64,000 nucleotides of DNA. It comes from Theristus sp. LFF4_11 (taxonomy: Eukaryota > Nematoda > Chromadorea > Monhysterida > Xyalidae). The stretch covers positions 1 through 64,000 of the forward strand of contig JASANC010004997.1 of assembly GCA_030248135.1 (NCBI GenBank), given 5' to 3'. Positions 1-12,600 of this stretch are shown piece after piece (position 1 is the first letter of the stretch; every line of letters starts with the position of its first letter). The notes under the pieces were generated by a model. That model was not told where the DNA came from, searched no databases, and saw only the letters and a list, made by a program, of their open reading frames with translations. Position numbers and translations under genes: made by a program.

Positions 1-1644
1 CATCATCGTGTCAAGACCCAAAACTACTGCTACCGTAACCCGTGTGCCCGAACTTCAAGCAGAAGACTATTTGTTGCAATCATATGAACGGGGTGTCGTC
101 CACCAATAGAGTAGCTTTTGCTGGCAATCAGGGACGTTTTAAAAAAAATCGTGTCGAGACCCGTTGGAGAGCTACCGTAATCCTTGAAGTCTAGTTTTGA
201 CATTTAGCTTTGCTTTGCTTTATTGCGCCTTTATTTATTTTATTTATCTAGATATTTGTTTATTTAACAAAAAACATATTTTTTTTGGACGGGGACGGAT
301 TTGTCATGTCCCCAAATCTCCCCAAATCCGCGTGCCTCCGTGTTCCGTGGTTTTGTTAAAGGTGCGCAGCGTGTTGTGTGCATATAAAATATGGGTCACT
401 TTAGCTGCACGCAGCCTCCGTGGTTTTGTTAAGCGTGCAGCCTCAGTGTTCCGTGTTGCCTCCGTGGTTTTGTTAAAGGCCCGATTTGTCGTATCGAAGA
501 AGCACGGCGTTGCGTTGTCCATCAACAACAACGTGACGTGAACCGGTGCGTTTTCTATCTGAATTATTCAAGAAAGTGCTATGGAAGAAAAATCATTTGG
601 AAAAAGAACCACGACCTGGGTTTGGATCCACATGCTGCAAAAGGTAGGTTCAAATTGACGTCGGACGGAGGCGGACGCTAATTTTCACGAAAGTTTTTGT
701 TAATTTTAATAGTCAAAACTAAAACAGTTTTATTTCCTCCAGCATTTTGAAATTTTTTCAATTAATTTAAAAAAATATTTTTTTAATTTAAAAAAATCGC
801 AATTTTCTTTTTTTCGAACCCTAGTCTGCTAGTCACAACTGACGACGACGACGCTGCTGATACGTTTGCAGGAGAGAGCGACAGCGACTCCCTTTGCTCA
901 TCGAGATCGAACCGATCTGCTCGCACTGGTTCTGCTTCTGCGTCTGCTGTGGCTGGGTGCGGATGTGAACAAGTCAGTGGCAGAAACACGGGCACAAGCG
1001 CGGTAAACACAATCATTTGTTGCGTTGGCAACATTCCCATTCTCATGTGTTTTAATCAAACAAGGTTGGTTCCACTCACTCACTCACTACTAGCAGTATC
1101 GAAGGCGAAAGCTAATTTTCGACCTGGTCACTCCACCTCCACTCCCAAATCTTAAACACAACACGAAGAAGAGGACAATAAGAAGAGAGAAACCGAACCG
1201 AGCTACAAACCAAACAACACAAAGTAGCGTAGCTTATTTCAATTGCATTTGAACCCATGACCTAACTATAGTCGAACTCTATATTATAGGCAATTAGCTG
1301 AATATTGATAGGCGATGCCATGCCAAATCTGTATTCTGTACTACTGTTTTTGGTTTTGGATTCCTTTCAGACATTCAGCTTCTTACCGACTTCTTTTATT
1401 CATTATTCCAAACAAATCCACCTATCGGTCTGGCAGAAAGTCTGATCGAGCGACGGACGCTCGATCTTGAAATTTCTAGCAACAAAATTGAGTGTAAACA
1501 TGAACTCAACCTACCTCGGTGTTACAATCCATGACAGACTGTGTCTTACAGTTCCCATTTCCGTGGTTGCAAATCAATGCAACAATTAATGTTGATTGCA
1601 GAGCTGCCTTGGAAAATGTTCAATTCTTTGCTTGCAGACTGATT
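1..1644. other. Intergenic, no gene seen; short degenerate repeats
   Basis: I see no exon with convincing coding character here. Three imperfect copies of a phrase containing CCTCCGTGGTTTTGTTAA lie between about 335 and 480. A phrase around 285-330 (dense in CCCCAAATC) recurs near 5950-5995, so this stretch shares dispersed repeats with the rest of the window. The remainder is AT-rich DNA without recognisable structure. Confidence 0.4.
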
Positions 1645-1821
1645 CTGCAGTCAATCTAGATAATATATGCAACATGACGTAATGACCAACCAATCAGCGC
1701 TGAGAATTGCTCACGAACAACCAATCAGCGCTGAGAATTGCTCATAACCAACCTATCAACGCTGAGAGTTGCTATGACCAACCAATCAGCTAGTTGCATA
1801 TATTATCCAGATTGACTGCAG
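1645..1821. mobile_element. 177-bp MITE with 29-bp terminal inverted repeats
   Basis: The ends are inverted copies of each other over 29 bp with one mismatch. They start CTGCAGTCAATCT at 1645 and end at 1821. The interior is a tandem array of roughly three and a half units of about 30 bp, each containing CCAATCAGCGCTGAGA or a variant. No target duplication is obvious. There is no coding potential, so this is a non-autonomous element. Confidence 0.75.
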
Positions 1822-2923
1822 GACCATTCCGTTTCGTTACGACTGCTAGCCTCACTCAACCTTCTGCCATTGTACAGAGTCGTTTTTGCGAATCGACTGT
1901 TGCAAGGATTGCAATTGGCCACAAGTATTTTGCACATTTGAAAATTTTTGTCCGATTTGGCCTCAGGACACAGTAGTCATGTGCCAATCACAGATATGTA
2001 TTTTACTTGCCTCGTCTTTCTTTTGAAATTCAGCTTTATAGAGTGCTCTGGGCTACAGTCTCTTGCATTTGACCACTGTAAATCTTCTCCTCTCTCTCAG
2101 TTTAAAAAAGCTGTTTTATCGGAATCGGTTTTTAAGCGTGTTGTTATTATCGTTTCAAAAAGACCGGAGGCACAAAAATTTCACGCCCAAAAAAAAAACC
2201 CCACTACCGAACCAAACCCGTTAAACGTCAGCACACATCGAAGTGTCTACCGTAACCTACTGTAATTTTGAATTTCGTGAAACATTTTCCTATCCTCGTG
2301 TGCAAACGCATTGAGTCTCGGAACCAAAATAAAAGATAAGACTGTTGGTGCTTTGACTCTCACCAATGCAAAGCTTCCAGCTTTTGAGTATCATTACATT
2401 TGTATTATGGTATTAGTTTCTTTCTGCATTGTTCCATTCATTCTAAACATATTTCAGGTTTCTTCTTTGACTTTTGTCTCTTTATGATTTTTTGATTTGT
2501 CACAGAATCTACGTGTACAATCTAACTCTATAACATATCCAACTATTAGCTGATTGGTTGGTGGTCACGTGAGGCGTGGATTCTATGAAAACCAAACTAC
2601 AATATGGCGAACTCAGCAATTCATGCACACAATGCATTCATCACCCAATCAGCTAGCTGGATATTTATTGAGTTAGACTGTACATACACATATTTATATT
2701 TATTTTTGTTGTTTCATACTTTACTTTCGTTTTCTTGTTTATCTAGATATTTGTTTTCATGGCTGCGCCCACAAAAATTCGTGCTTGCTCAACGATCCAT
2801 CAGCCTCGTCGTGGACATGGACAGTAATTTGCATCTTCTCCAGGAGGTCCCTGAAATTTTTTTCAGGCGTTTTCCAAAGTTACTTGCTGTTATAAACTGC
2901 ATCGTTCTGTGTGAAACTGCAAA
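1822..2923. other. Intergenic; 3' flank of the collagen gene
   Basis: No coding exon was recognised. Around 2520-2585 there is a fragment of the dispersed MITE family marked by GCTGATTGGTTGGTGGTCACG, also seen near 35.5 and 39.8 kb. On the minus strand AATAAA occurs at 2664-2669, about 255 nt beyond the collagen stop, and further AATAAA-like motifs follow near 2690-2706. These are reasonable poly(A) signals for the collagen gene. Confidence 0.4.
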
Positions 2924-4088
2924 TTATTGGCATTGTGTACGCACATTTGGTCCTGGCGGCCCACTACGGCCCGGTTCTCCTGGTCGTCCTGGTTGACCTG
3001 GCTGCCCTGGCGGACCTGGACGTCCTGGGGTACCGCGATTGCCGACGTTGCCTGGTGGTCCCGGTGGGCCTTTAGATCCTCCCGGTCCCGGGGGTCCTTT
3101 CTGTCCTGGGTCGCCTTTTCCACCCTCTGTTCCATTCTCTCCCGGTGGTCCTGATTTAAGATTTTGGTCCCGTTATACAATGTAACTGGTGCGTCGCATA
3201 GTTTAAATGGAGTTAGTAACTGAGGTACCAGGCTGTCCTGTTGCTCCTGGAGATCCATTGTCGCCTCCTTGTCCCGGAGGCCCTGGTCTTCCGGGTCCAC
3301 CCGGTCTCCCCGGTGATCCGTTGTTGCCACGTCCTCCTGGTGAGCCCTGAAACATAATCAAGATGCGTGTTCTTTGTTCATATTTTTTAAAGTGATTTTT
3401 AGTTTTGTATGATTGCAACTGACTGGTTGACCACGATTGCCTGGTGGACCGGGTCTGCCTGGTGGGCCACGACGACAGACGCGACAGCCTCGCTCAGAGA
3501 CAGTGACGGCCGGCATGGTGCCGTCAAGTCCACGGGTGCCATCAATGCCACGATCGCCCGGCGCGCCGTCCTGGCCCGGATCGCCTGGACTGCCGGGGCG
3601 ACCAGGTGGACATCGGTTTTGCTCGTCGCACACTGCAATCACAACAAAACTCTATTTTCCAAATTAAGATTTTTTTGTTTTTATACCTGTCTTGGTGTAT
3701 TTATCATACCCATATTCACAAATTGCCGAACAAGGTTCAGATCAGAGACAAACCGCGGAAACTTACCGCATTGGGCACCGAATGCTTGGCGGGTCTTGCG
3801 TGGACGCGCCACCGGCACAAACAGGCCTTCGCTAGATCCATCCGTTTTGAAATGGATCTCCGTCCAGACACTCTAAATACCCATAGTCTACAACATAGCA
3901 ATCCGATTTTCTTTGTTAAAATAGAGATATCTCACATCAGACAGCTGCTGGAATTCGTTCATGTCAACAGCGACCGCCGCATTGATGGCCTGAATCTTTG
4001 AGTAGAGAATGGGCACCCACAAAGCGCACGCAAGTACGGCCAGAATCGACAGGCCAATAGCCCCGTAAGCGGCGACACGAGCTGACAT
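2924..4088 (-). CDS. Nematode cuticle collagen, five exons, 270 aa
   Basis: Secreted structural collagen of the nematode cuticle. Exons on the minus strand are 4088-3936, 3872-3767, 3632-3424, 3346-3229 and 3150-2924; all junctions keep phase and give 271 codons including TAA. Residues 1-50 form the nematode cuticle collagen N-terminal domain, with a hydrophobic anchor ([20 protein letters not shown]) followed by [15 protein letters not shown] furin-like RPRKTR site lies near residue 80. A cysteine cluster ([10 protein letters not shown]) precedes Gly-X-Y repeats, which are broken once by a segment with CRVC and then run to a short end, GPNVRTQCQ. Donors are GTGAG, GTAAGT, GTCAGT and a less usual GTACCT; the last is fixed by the Gly codon it restores. 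The start at 4088 is preferred because a strong acceptor (TTTTTGCAG) lies 21 nt upstream. In-frame ATGs at 4139 and 4130 lie beyond it. The length is typical of the family. I cannot assign a col/dpy/rol name. Confidence 0.93.
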
Positions 4089-4108
4089 TTTGCACTCAGA
4101 CGGCTTGT

Positions 4109-4120
4109 CCTGCAAAAATT
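4109..4120 (-). promoter_or_regulatory. Probable trans-splice or 5'UTR acceptor of the collagen gene
   Basis: The minus strand reads AATTTTTGCAG and then GACAAG, with the AG at 4111-4110. The site is 21 nt upstream of the chosen ATG. No upstream coding exon joins to it, so it may accept a spliced leader or a 5'UTR exon. Confidence 0.5.
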
Positions 4121-4139
4121 GCTCGCACATATTGTACAT

Positions 4140-4956
4140 ACTACCCTGTACTGTTTCAAACCGTTTTTAAATCTTTTAGTTTTATTTTCAGAAAAAAGGG
4201 TGCTATGAAACAAGGTTTCAGCATCATTTATGTTTGACATTTTTAACGGTATTGAACAAACTTCGGCGTAATTCGAAGTTTGCAATACATTGACAAACCT
4301 TATTTTATACGACCCATAAAAATGTTTTTTGTCTTCCAGAGAAACCAGTTTCAAAAAGTAGCCATAGCTGATTTAATTTGCTCACCTTTTTATTGGGGTT
4401 TTTCTAGCGTCAAATTAGGTTTTAAAAGAAAATTGAAAATGCTTATGTGCATTTTAAACGCATTTTTAAAAAACAAAACATGCTCCGTTGGTTTCATCTA
4501 ATTTTTTATGCATTTTCCGCTCACCTTCGTGTGATTTGATGTGTGTAAACCAGTTTCGTTGAACTTACGTGTGAGAAACATTGAAGTTGGAGGTACAGTA
4601 TGAAAAACGATTATGCAATATTGGATGAAGGAGCCTGTCCCATTTTTCCTTTTTACCCAAATGATGTGCATTTTGAGATTGTTTTGAAACTTGCTTATTT
4701 TATTCGCCAACAAAACAGGTCTCATTCTCTTATGTACGCATTCAATATATAAATGTATATGTAGATTGAAGATGTTGATCGAAGACCAATTTTATGCTTG
4801 TTGCGAATCAAACAAAATTGCGTTTTTTGTTATTTTTAACGGGTATGAAAATGGAAGGCATGCTGCTGATCAAAAAAATTTCTTTTTGATAATTTGAACG
4901 TGTATGACAGCGGAAAGCAGTTAATCAAAAAGATTGCTTTTTTGATAATTTGAATA
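4140..4956. other. AT-rich upstream region of the collagen gene, nothing recognised
   Basis: The probable promoter side of the collagen gene. I see no exon, no tRNA and no well-bounded repeat. Two related phrases ending in TTTTTGATAATTTGAA near 4880 and 4940 suggest a small local duplication. Confidence 0.35.
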
Positions 4957-5369
4957 CAGTCGAACTGAATAAAATATGGAACCAGCTGATTGGTCGGCCT
5001 AGGGGAGGCTGCTCACACTCCGCACCTTTCTTTTTTCGTGGAATTGGATTCTATTGAAACGTGTTTTTTTTTAATGAGTGTGAATATCCAGTACCCTTTT
5101 CACGCTAAAAATAAACTGAAAATGTTAAAGACTGCAAAAAATTCAGATTTTTTTAAAACAACAGCTCAAAATGTATTTTTTGTTTGATGACGACGACGAC
5201 GTCATCGCTTAATTTTGCGTGTGAACTGAAAGACAAAAGCCTGAAAGGAGTGCGCTGTGTAGCCAGCTGAAGGGGGTTTCATTCCCAGCTGACCGATCGA
5301 CATGCGTCCGAAATTAAAAAAAAATGCGTTCCGATACTTTGCGGACGACGACGACACGACGACGAGCCC
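4957..5369 (+). mobile_element. One-armed copy of the CAGTCGAAC MITE family
   Basis: It begins TA-CAGTCGAACT and matches, with point differences, the left arm of the complete element at 24793-25583. Shared parts are the GCTGATTGGTCGG motif, the phrase about TGAGTGTGAA, and the GACGACGACGAC run near 5340. The right arm is missing, so this is a truncated copy. Confidence 0.65.
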
Positions 5370-5499
5370 AATTTTCACGGACCACCCAAAAAACATGAAC
5401 TTTTGCTCAAAAATCATGATTTTTGGTCTCTAAAGTCCATGATATAAGCTGAATATATGATAACTTGATATTCTGCATTGTAATTTCAAAAATTTTGCA

Positions 5500-8400
5500 G
5501 CAACATTTAGCGTTTTTCCTTCAAAATTTAAGCGAAAAAATATCATGGGTGGGGTGGGGGTGTGCACTCCCCACCAGAAATTTTTCTACAATAGTGCACC
5601 CCCCATGGCCGACGCTTGGGGGGATGTCACTGTACCATGACTGACAGCCCCCCCCACTGAAAAATTTTCGGCACCCCCCCCCCCCCACGTGACGACACCC
5701 CCCCCTCGAAAATTTGCTTTCGCCTTCGGTACTGGTTGCAAAAGCAACGGATAGGTTTTTAAAGACAATATCAATCACGAATATGTCACTCACGACAAAA
5801 CATTAACAAATGAAATAATCAGCGAAAATCACTCAACTCAAGAATGCCTGATCAAAACTGCTTCACATTCACAATCTCAGTGCACACAAAACACAAAACA
5901 AAATATGTAGCAAAATAATAAATAAAACTTAACAATAAATATTTTTTGGAGAGGGAGGGACGGGTTTGTCCTGTCCCCAAATCTCCCCAAATCAGTAGCG
6001 AAAGTGCGGGGGTGGGGGGGGGGGGTCCACCCAACCCCCCAAAGCCGAAAAACCTGCCCGTGCACGGGCAGATACCCGTGTACCCCCCTCCCCCCCCTTT
6101 ACCTCGACACGGGTACTAGACTCCCCCCACCCCCCTCCGCGAGAAAACACGGGATCGCATCCCCCTCACGGTGGTCAATCTCATCTCATTTTTTCCAAAA
6201 TACCGTAATTTTTGCATTTTTCTTGACGTTTGTGTCTATCCCTGCATAGATTTTGTTGTTTCTGACCAAACAAGCAGGTTGTTTGCACAAAATATTCTGT
6301 ATTTCACAAGAATTTCTGTGTTTTTCTAAGGCAAAAATTTGGTATTACCCGTGCGATCCCGTGCACCCCCCTCACCGAGAAGGCACCTGACACCCCCCTC
6401 TAAAATTTGGCAAACACCCCCCCCCCTCACCCAAGGTCCCGCTTTCGCTACTGCCCCAAATTACGTTTTCCGCATGCCTCCCAATCCCAATTTTCGAGGG
6501 GGGGGTATGGTACTGTGGGGGAAGGTAGGGTAAGGGGGAAAAATCCGGATTTTTTTTTAAATTAAAAAATTAAAAAATTTTTTTTTACAAGTTAGGTTTG
6601 TTCGAAGCGTCTCGTCAAGCTGAGTTCAGCTAGACTATTTTCAGAACGATCCGAAAAACTATAAGAGCGAAAATCGTGTTTTATTGAAATTATGTCCATT
6701 TCATAGAGGGAAAGTTGCATTTTCAACAGTAAAACAGGACAATTTTTGACGTGTACTTGTATATTGAACCGTTCTTAGTTGTTCCTTTTTAGAAAATTAC
6801 CAAAATTTGACTGTGTTCAAAAATTCCTGTTTGCTGTAGCTAAGTCGACAACCCCTGTCGACCCGGTCGCCCCCCCCCCCCACCAAGACACTTACTTTCA
6901 GGTTCAACCAGCTATGCTATCTGCCACATGGCGAGAGCCCACTCTTCAAATCATCGTATCGAAAACACGTACCATGACTCACATTTATGCATCGTTTTTC
7001 AGGATCTCGAAAGGTCGAAATTGCACTGTCTGCCACTGCAAGCGTAACTTCGTTGGTTGCTCGTTGCTGTTTCGCCTCGTGTCGTCAGCATGATCACACC
7101 GGTTTGTTGTTAAAATTGTTTCCGTGTTATTTGAGGTGAATTGAGAGGCAAAACACGAGACGTGATGTCGTCGGTGGGAAAATGGGGTCGCCGAAACCAA
7201 GTCTGAAATTTTCACCCTCCTCCCATATGAGTGGGGGTCATATGGTAAGTCGGTGGCTCCTCAGATGGTGATATTCGGACTCCCTGAAAAATTCTGAACA
7301 ACTTTGATTTAAAAAAAAATAAAAAAAAATTTTTTAAGAAAAAAAATACAATTTTTTTGACATCTCTAGGTGGACCCCCCCCCCGCACTTTCGCTACTGC
7401 CAGGAAACGTTGAGTGAGAAACTGAAGTGAAACATGGCGCATAGCACTGCTAGTGCTGAAGTTATCGAAATTGAAGATCATGGAGAAAATGGTGAAAATC
7501 AAGCTGACGAAAACTCAGAAAATGACACTGATTCTGAAACTGAAATTCGACTGCGACGCCGCAAACGCCGGCACGAAAGCACGAGCCGCGGCGCCTGCGC
7601 ACAGGTGCAGCAGGGGCAGGTCGACGACAACGACGTTATTTGAGGGAAATTGAGAGACAAAACACAAGGCACGATGTCGTCGGTGGAAAAATGGGATCGC
7701 CGAAGCCAAATCTGAAATTTTCACCCTCCTCCCATATGAGTGGGGATCATATGGTAAGTCGGTTGGTTCTCAGACAGTGATATTCGGACCAGGGGTCGAG
7801 CCCGATTTTTGGCGAATCCGAGGGGGGGTCGACTTGGTTGGGGGGGGGGGGCTCCCGGGCGAGACCGAAAATTCTAGGGGGGGGGGTCCCAGCGAGACCG
7901 AAAATTCTAGGGGGTGGGGGGTCGGACCAAAATTTTTTCTTGACGATGACATTGTCTGGGCAAAAAATTGCTAGTAGGGGTCGATTTGGTTGGGGGGGGG
8001 GTCCCGAGCGAGACCGAAAATTCTAGGGGGGGGGGGGTCGGACCAAAAGTTGTTGAATAAAAGTGCTAGAAACCACAGCATCCAGTCAAGGCCTCTCTCT
8101 AGTCATACATTTTGCTTTGATTTTCGTTCGGGTCGGGACATCTGAAAGCTAAACGAACGATACACGCTGCACGGGTGAGACTTGATATTGAAGTACAGTA
8201 TTGAAAACATTGACGTACAAAGTGGTAAATGTATAACAAAGTGGTACATATACAAAAAACATACAATATATATTGAGATACAAACATGCAGATAATAAAG
8301 ATACCTACAGATGAGAGAAATATAGAGATATACAAGAGAAAATGTCTCCATCGAAAGTCAAAATCAAAGGGGGGGGGGTGGTCAGACGGTCAGGATTTGG

Positions 8401-8560
8401 TAGGGGGGGGGGGGGGGGTTGGAAGGTCGAAATCGGGGAGAAGGGTCTGCCCCCCCCCAAATTCGAGAGGGGGGGTATTTTGACCCAAATTTGGGGGGGG
8501 GGGGGGTTTGCCCGGGTGGGGGGGGGGGGTAGGGTTAGGGGGGAAAAAATCCGGATTTTT
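5500..8560. repeat. Patchwork of dispersed repeats with long G/C runs
   Basis: Several repeat blocks that recur elsewhere in the window adjoin one another here. About 5500-5570 carries the CAAAATTTAAGCGAAAAAAT block (again near 20350, 21210, 26180 and 29060). About 6560-6960 and 8560-8890 carry a block with ACAAGTTAGGTTCGTTCGAAG and CCTGTCGACCCGGTCGC (again near 22.5, 23.5 and 30.0 kb). About 7200-7250 and 7690-7760 carry a block with CCTCCTCCCATATGAGTGGG (again near 26.48 kb, inverted). Between them lie runs of 8-18 G or C. There is no convincing protein-coding gene. Confidence 0.6.
7434..7642 (+). other. Short open frame, acidic then basic, inside a repeat
   Basis: A 69-codon frame opens with MAHSTASAEVIEIEDHGENG, is acidic for about 40 residues and then carries the basic stretch RLRRRKRRHE. 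It lies between two copies of a dispersed repeat. It could be the first coding piece of a decayed transposon gene, or chance. I do not recognise a family and no following exon was found. Confidence 0.25.
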
Positions 8561-8895
8561 TTTTAAATTAAAAAAAATTTTAAATTTTTTTACAAGTTAG
8601 GTTCGTTCGAAGCGTCTCGTCGAGCTGAGTTCATCTAGACTATTTTCAGAACGATCCGGAAAACTATAAGAGCGAAAATCGTGTTTTATTGAAATTATGT
8701 CCATTTCATAGAGGGAAAGTTGCATTTTCAACAGTAAAACAGGGCAATTTTTGACGTGTACTTGTATATTGAACCGTTCTTAGTTGTTCCTTTTTAGAAA
8801 ATTACCAAAATTTGACTGTGTTCAAAAATTCCTGTTTGCTGTAGCTAAGTCGGCAACCCCTGTCGACCCGGTCGCCCCCCCCCCCAAGACACTTA

Positions 8896-9540
8896 CAGGG
8901 TGGGCCAAAAAAAGGTTCCATTTTCAAACGGCTGTCACTGGCTGCTGTTTTAATATTATGAGCTGAAATTTTCAGCACTGATAAAACATGTGTTGCCATT
9001 TTACTGACAAAAATTTTTTTCGATATATAATTCCTAGCGCTCACTGTGGCAGATTTTCTAAAAAGCTCGAAAAATTAACAAATTTACTGAAATGAGTGCA
9101 AAAAAAAATTAGTATCAAAATGCGTGATTCAATTTTGAAACTGTTGCGAAAATGACAAATGGGTCTTTTTGGACACCCGTGATAGTTCAATTCATGCACT
9201 CAGAGTGGAAAGGTCTCACACTTGAGTTGCATTTGAGCACCTCGAGCGAAATTCTGATGTTTCACAACGGACTCGAGTCAGCAGCCATGCGACTGCGACA
9301 GAAAAAATTGTTCAGTTGACTTTTTGTTTTCTGTGTCTGTCTTTTTCTGTCTGTTAATGTGTTTCTTTTGAAAAGTTTTTCTGCGGTTTGAATAAAAACA
9401 GTGTTTCAGTTTGAGTTTTCTGCAGTTTCGTCATGGTTAAGTGGACAGCAGAACAACGGGTCTGGTGTGCTATCTGGTGGGAGCAATCTGAAAGTTTTTC
9501 TGCAGTGACTCGCCAGTTTCGCGTAAAATTCCATCCTGTC
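8896..9540 (+). mobile_element. Truncated mariner-type element, left end plus transposase start
   Basis: It starts at TA-CAGGGTGGGCC, the same terminus as the element at 14165-14972, and stays similar to it as far as the start of the transposase frame. From ATG 9433 it reads MVKWTAEQRVWCAIWWEQSE, the start of a DUF4817-type helix-turn-helix found in mariner-like transposases. Similarity stops near 9530 and no right end is present. It sits immediately upstream of the first recognised exon of the insulin-like gene. Confidence 0.7.
9433..9531 (+). pseudogene. Mariner-like transposase N-terminal fragment
   Basis: About 33 codons of an N-terminal helix-turn-helix, closely matching the longer fragment at 14425, with differences such as ACTCGCCAG versus ATTCGCAAG near the end. 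It is cut off well before any catalytic region, so it cannot encode an active transposase. Confidence 0.65.
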
Positions 9541-9623
9541 TAATAATGCCTTCTGAACTTTCGAACAAGTAAATACAACCAGTTACAGTTACTGTTAACC
9601 GTTAAAAACAACCTTTTTTGCAG

Positions 9624-12600
9624 ATTCTTCAAATGACGAAACACCAACAGGCGATCCGTATGCCGGCCAGAACCTCTGTGGTCCAGAGTTAAGGAAAGCA
9701 CTGAAGCGCGTTTGTAAAAGCACACTACCGGATGAACAGTTCCAACAGGTTGGAGAAGTTCAAAATCGCCGTTTTTAAATTCTTTATTATTGCAATCGTT
9801 CTGAAATGTACCGTTTGAAAAAATTACCATACGCTGGAGAAGCATGAAAATAGTAATCAGTAAAAATGTCATTTTTACGCTAGAGAAGACGTTTTACGTT
9901 GCAAAAGTCTTGTTCTCAGCTGAACCTCAATGAACTTGCGCCAAACTCTGTGCGTTTCTGTTGCTTGCAAAGTGGCGCCTGCTCTCGCGCCGTGTTGCTT
10001 CATGATTGCAAAGCGCTGGCGTCGGGTGAAACTCGAACGGCCGAAAGTCCACGAACGTCCACACCGAGGAAAGGTATAAACCGATAAATGATTTGTATTG
10101 AAACAGAGCAAAAATGCGGTTGAGTTGACGGTTTCTCCAACTTTTTCTACGCGCGGATACGGCACACACACACACACAAACATACAGCGGCACCACGCGT
10201 CGATTTACGATTCAAAAGTGAATGCCACCTTGGCTGCATCGTATAATGCTCATACAAACCTTTGCGACGCTCAAATGCCAAAAGTCGTTCAAACCTGAAA
10301 ACGATCAGTAAAACGGTTTAAAATAATCGATTCTAGACCTGCAAACAATTTTCAAGGTAATGTCAAATATTTTTTATTGAACTTTTTATTAAAAATACGA
10401 TTTTCACCTTTTAGAGCATTATTAAAAAATGTCAAATTTTTATTTTCAAAAAGTTGGCATTTTTGTTTTTTAAATCAAGTTTTTTTTGAACAAACATTAT
10501 TTTTTTTAACAAACCGTAGCCACACGATACTGTGTTGTAAACCGTCTACAGATTCAGGACTTCACAGCTAATCAACAGGCACTAGCAAAATTCAAAACAA
10601 CTTTATTCAAAATTTTTTGAGGTGAATCAAAGGCAAACGAAGACGATCCATACAAAGGAACCATCTGTGGTAATCCTCTTATGATGAAACTGGAGCATGT
10701 TTGCGCAACCGCACAACCGGAGGAACTGCGTCTGAGTCAACAGGTTGCATAACATGACACGCACCGTTAAAAAACCTTTTTGACTTATTTTCGATCACCC
10801 TATATTTCTCTAACGAAAGAGACTCGAGTGTTTCAAAAACAGCTTAAAAAACACCAATGAATCAAAGTATCATTTTCATGCACAGTGTACAGCATTGAGA
10901 TTTATAAAAATTGTGTTAGTCCAAAATGATGTCACTTGCTTTGACAACTGTCATGCGTAATTATAGTTTGGTTCACTTTTTCACGTATTTCCAGCGCTGA
11001 GCAAGTTTCTCAATTTGTTGCTCAGATATTTTTTTTGGAGTGCATGACACGCGCATGTTCTAGAGCGTATTACGTCAGTTCAGGCCAGCACTTTTGAAAA
11101 AACAAAGCTTCAGTGCACTTAGGAAAAAAACTTTCTTCAGCTGCCGCCTGTGCGTCTGGCAGAAGTTTGTTGTAATCAGCATAATTGCACTCGCGACATA
11201 TTGCTTCGTAATTGTCGACGGCGTGCGATTGGTGAAACTCGCACATCCGTCACCGAAACGCCAGAAGACGACTCGATTACAGGTTGAGTTTGGGATACAG
11301 AAAAATTTCGTCAACAACAAAACACTGCGTCTGTTTTTTTTGCGAGTGTCACTGGAATAAGCATCACGGCCAGGAAACAGAAATTTTGGACAAACAATTG
11401 CCTTTTCTGATGCTTTTAAATGTTTTAAACCCGTTTTTAAGGGTAGCAGTAAAGAAAATCCTTGAAAACTTTTATGCCAGGAACAAGTAATATTTTTGAA
11501 AAGCCTTCATTCGGTGTGCGTTTTTTTTCGTTGAAATCGAAATCCGTGTGGCCACCCGCGCATCCATTGTACCTGCGGAAGGAATCATGAAAAAGAAAAA
11601 CCTTTTAATTAAACAGAACCGCGAACAACGCCGCCGAGCAATACATCCCCGTGCTGGGAGGCCGTAAAGGAAATTAAAGGAAAGAAGTGCGGCGAACAAT
11701 TCAGTCAGTTGCACCGACGTGCGTGCAAAACCACCGACGGGAGAACATTATATGCTCCGGTTGGTGGTGAACTGAAATTTGAAACGCTTTGTACCAGTAA
11801 GTCTGTACCGTATTACCTCTATTAAACCCCCCCCCCAAAAAAATAAACACCCACCCCCTCGACAAGTTTCCAAATAATCCCCCCCCCCAAAATAATCCCC
11901 CATGGGGGATTATTGGAAACCTGTTTGAAACACATACCAGCGAATTCAGTGGCTGGTTGCAGTGAAAATGATGAAATTGTGCTACCAAAGGCCCCAAATG
12001 GATGAGTTAATGGTAATTTCATTACAAAAGGCTGTTGTAAAAAGAAATTTCTATGTAGAGTAGAAGTTTCTGCGACTTCCTTCCTGCCATGGAAGGTATT
12101 TTTGCTATTTTGCCCACCCCTAAAAATGGTTTCCAAATACCCCCCCCCCCAAAAAAATACCCCCCCCCCAAAAAAAAACAAACCCCCACCCCCAGAAGTC
12201 GCTGAAGAAATAAACCCCCACGGGGATTTATTAGAGGTAATACGGTATATTCCAAAACTCTTTCCACCCCATACTTCATTCCAAAATCGCATTCCATCCG
12301 AGATCCATTCGAAAATCTTGTTTGACCCCTTTCTGCATTTTTTTCTAAATTTTGCATGGAGCAAAATTGGAATATGGAATTTGAACTGCATTTGAAATGG
12401 TGCGCGCACATTTTATTTCTGACATGATCTGGCGGCCGAAACCTTGCATGGCCGTAGTTTGCACGACCGAAGACTGTGCGGCCGTACATAGTGCGGCCGA
12501 AGATAAGTTCGCACAAATAATGAAATAATGAAAAGTACGCAGCAAAGTACGATATAAATGCCACATAGGGAACGAATGCCGCTGATTTATTGAACGTCTG

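Noticed and set aside
2927..3154. Trp/Ser-rich plus-strand frame opposite the collagen
   Set aside because: It is the shadow of Gly-X-Y codons on the opposite strand.
5330..5370. GACGAC run as an acidic protein repeat
   Set aside because: It is part of a MITE arm, present in both orientations at 24.8-25.6 kb, with no open frame.
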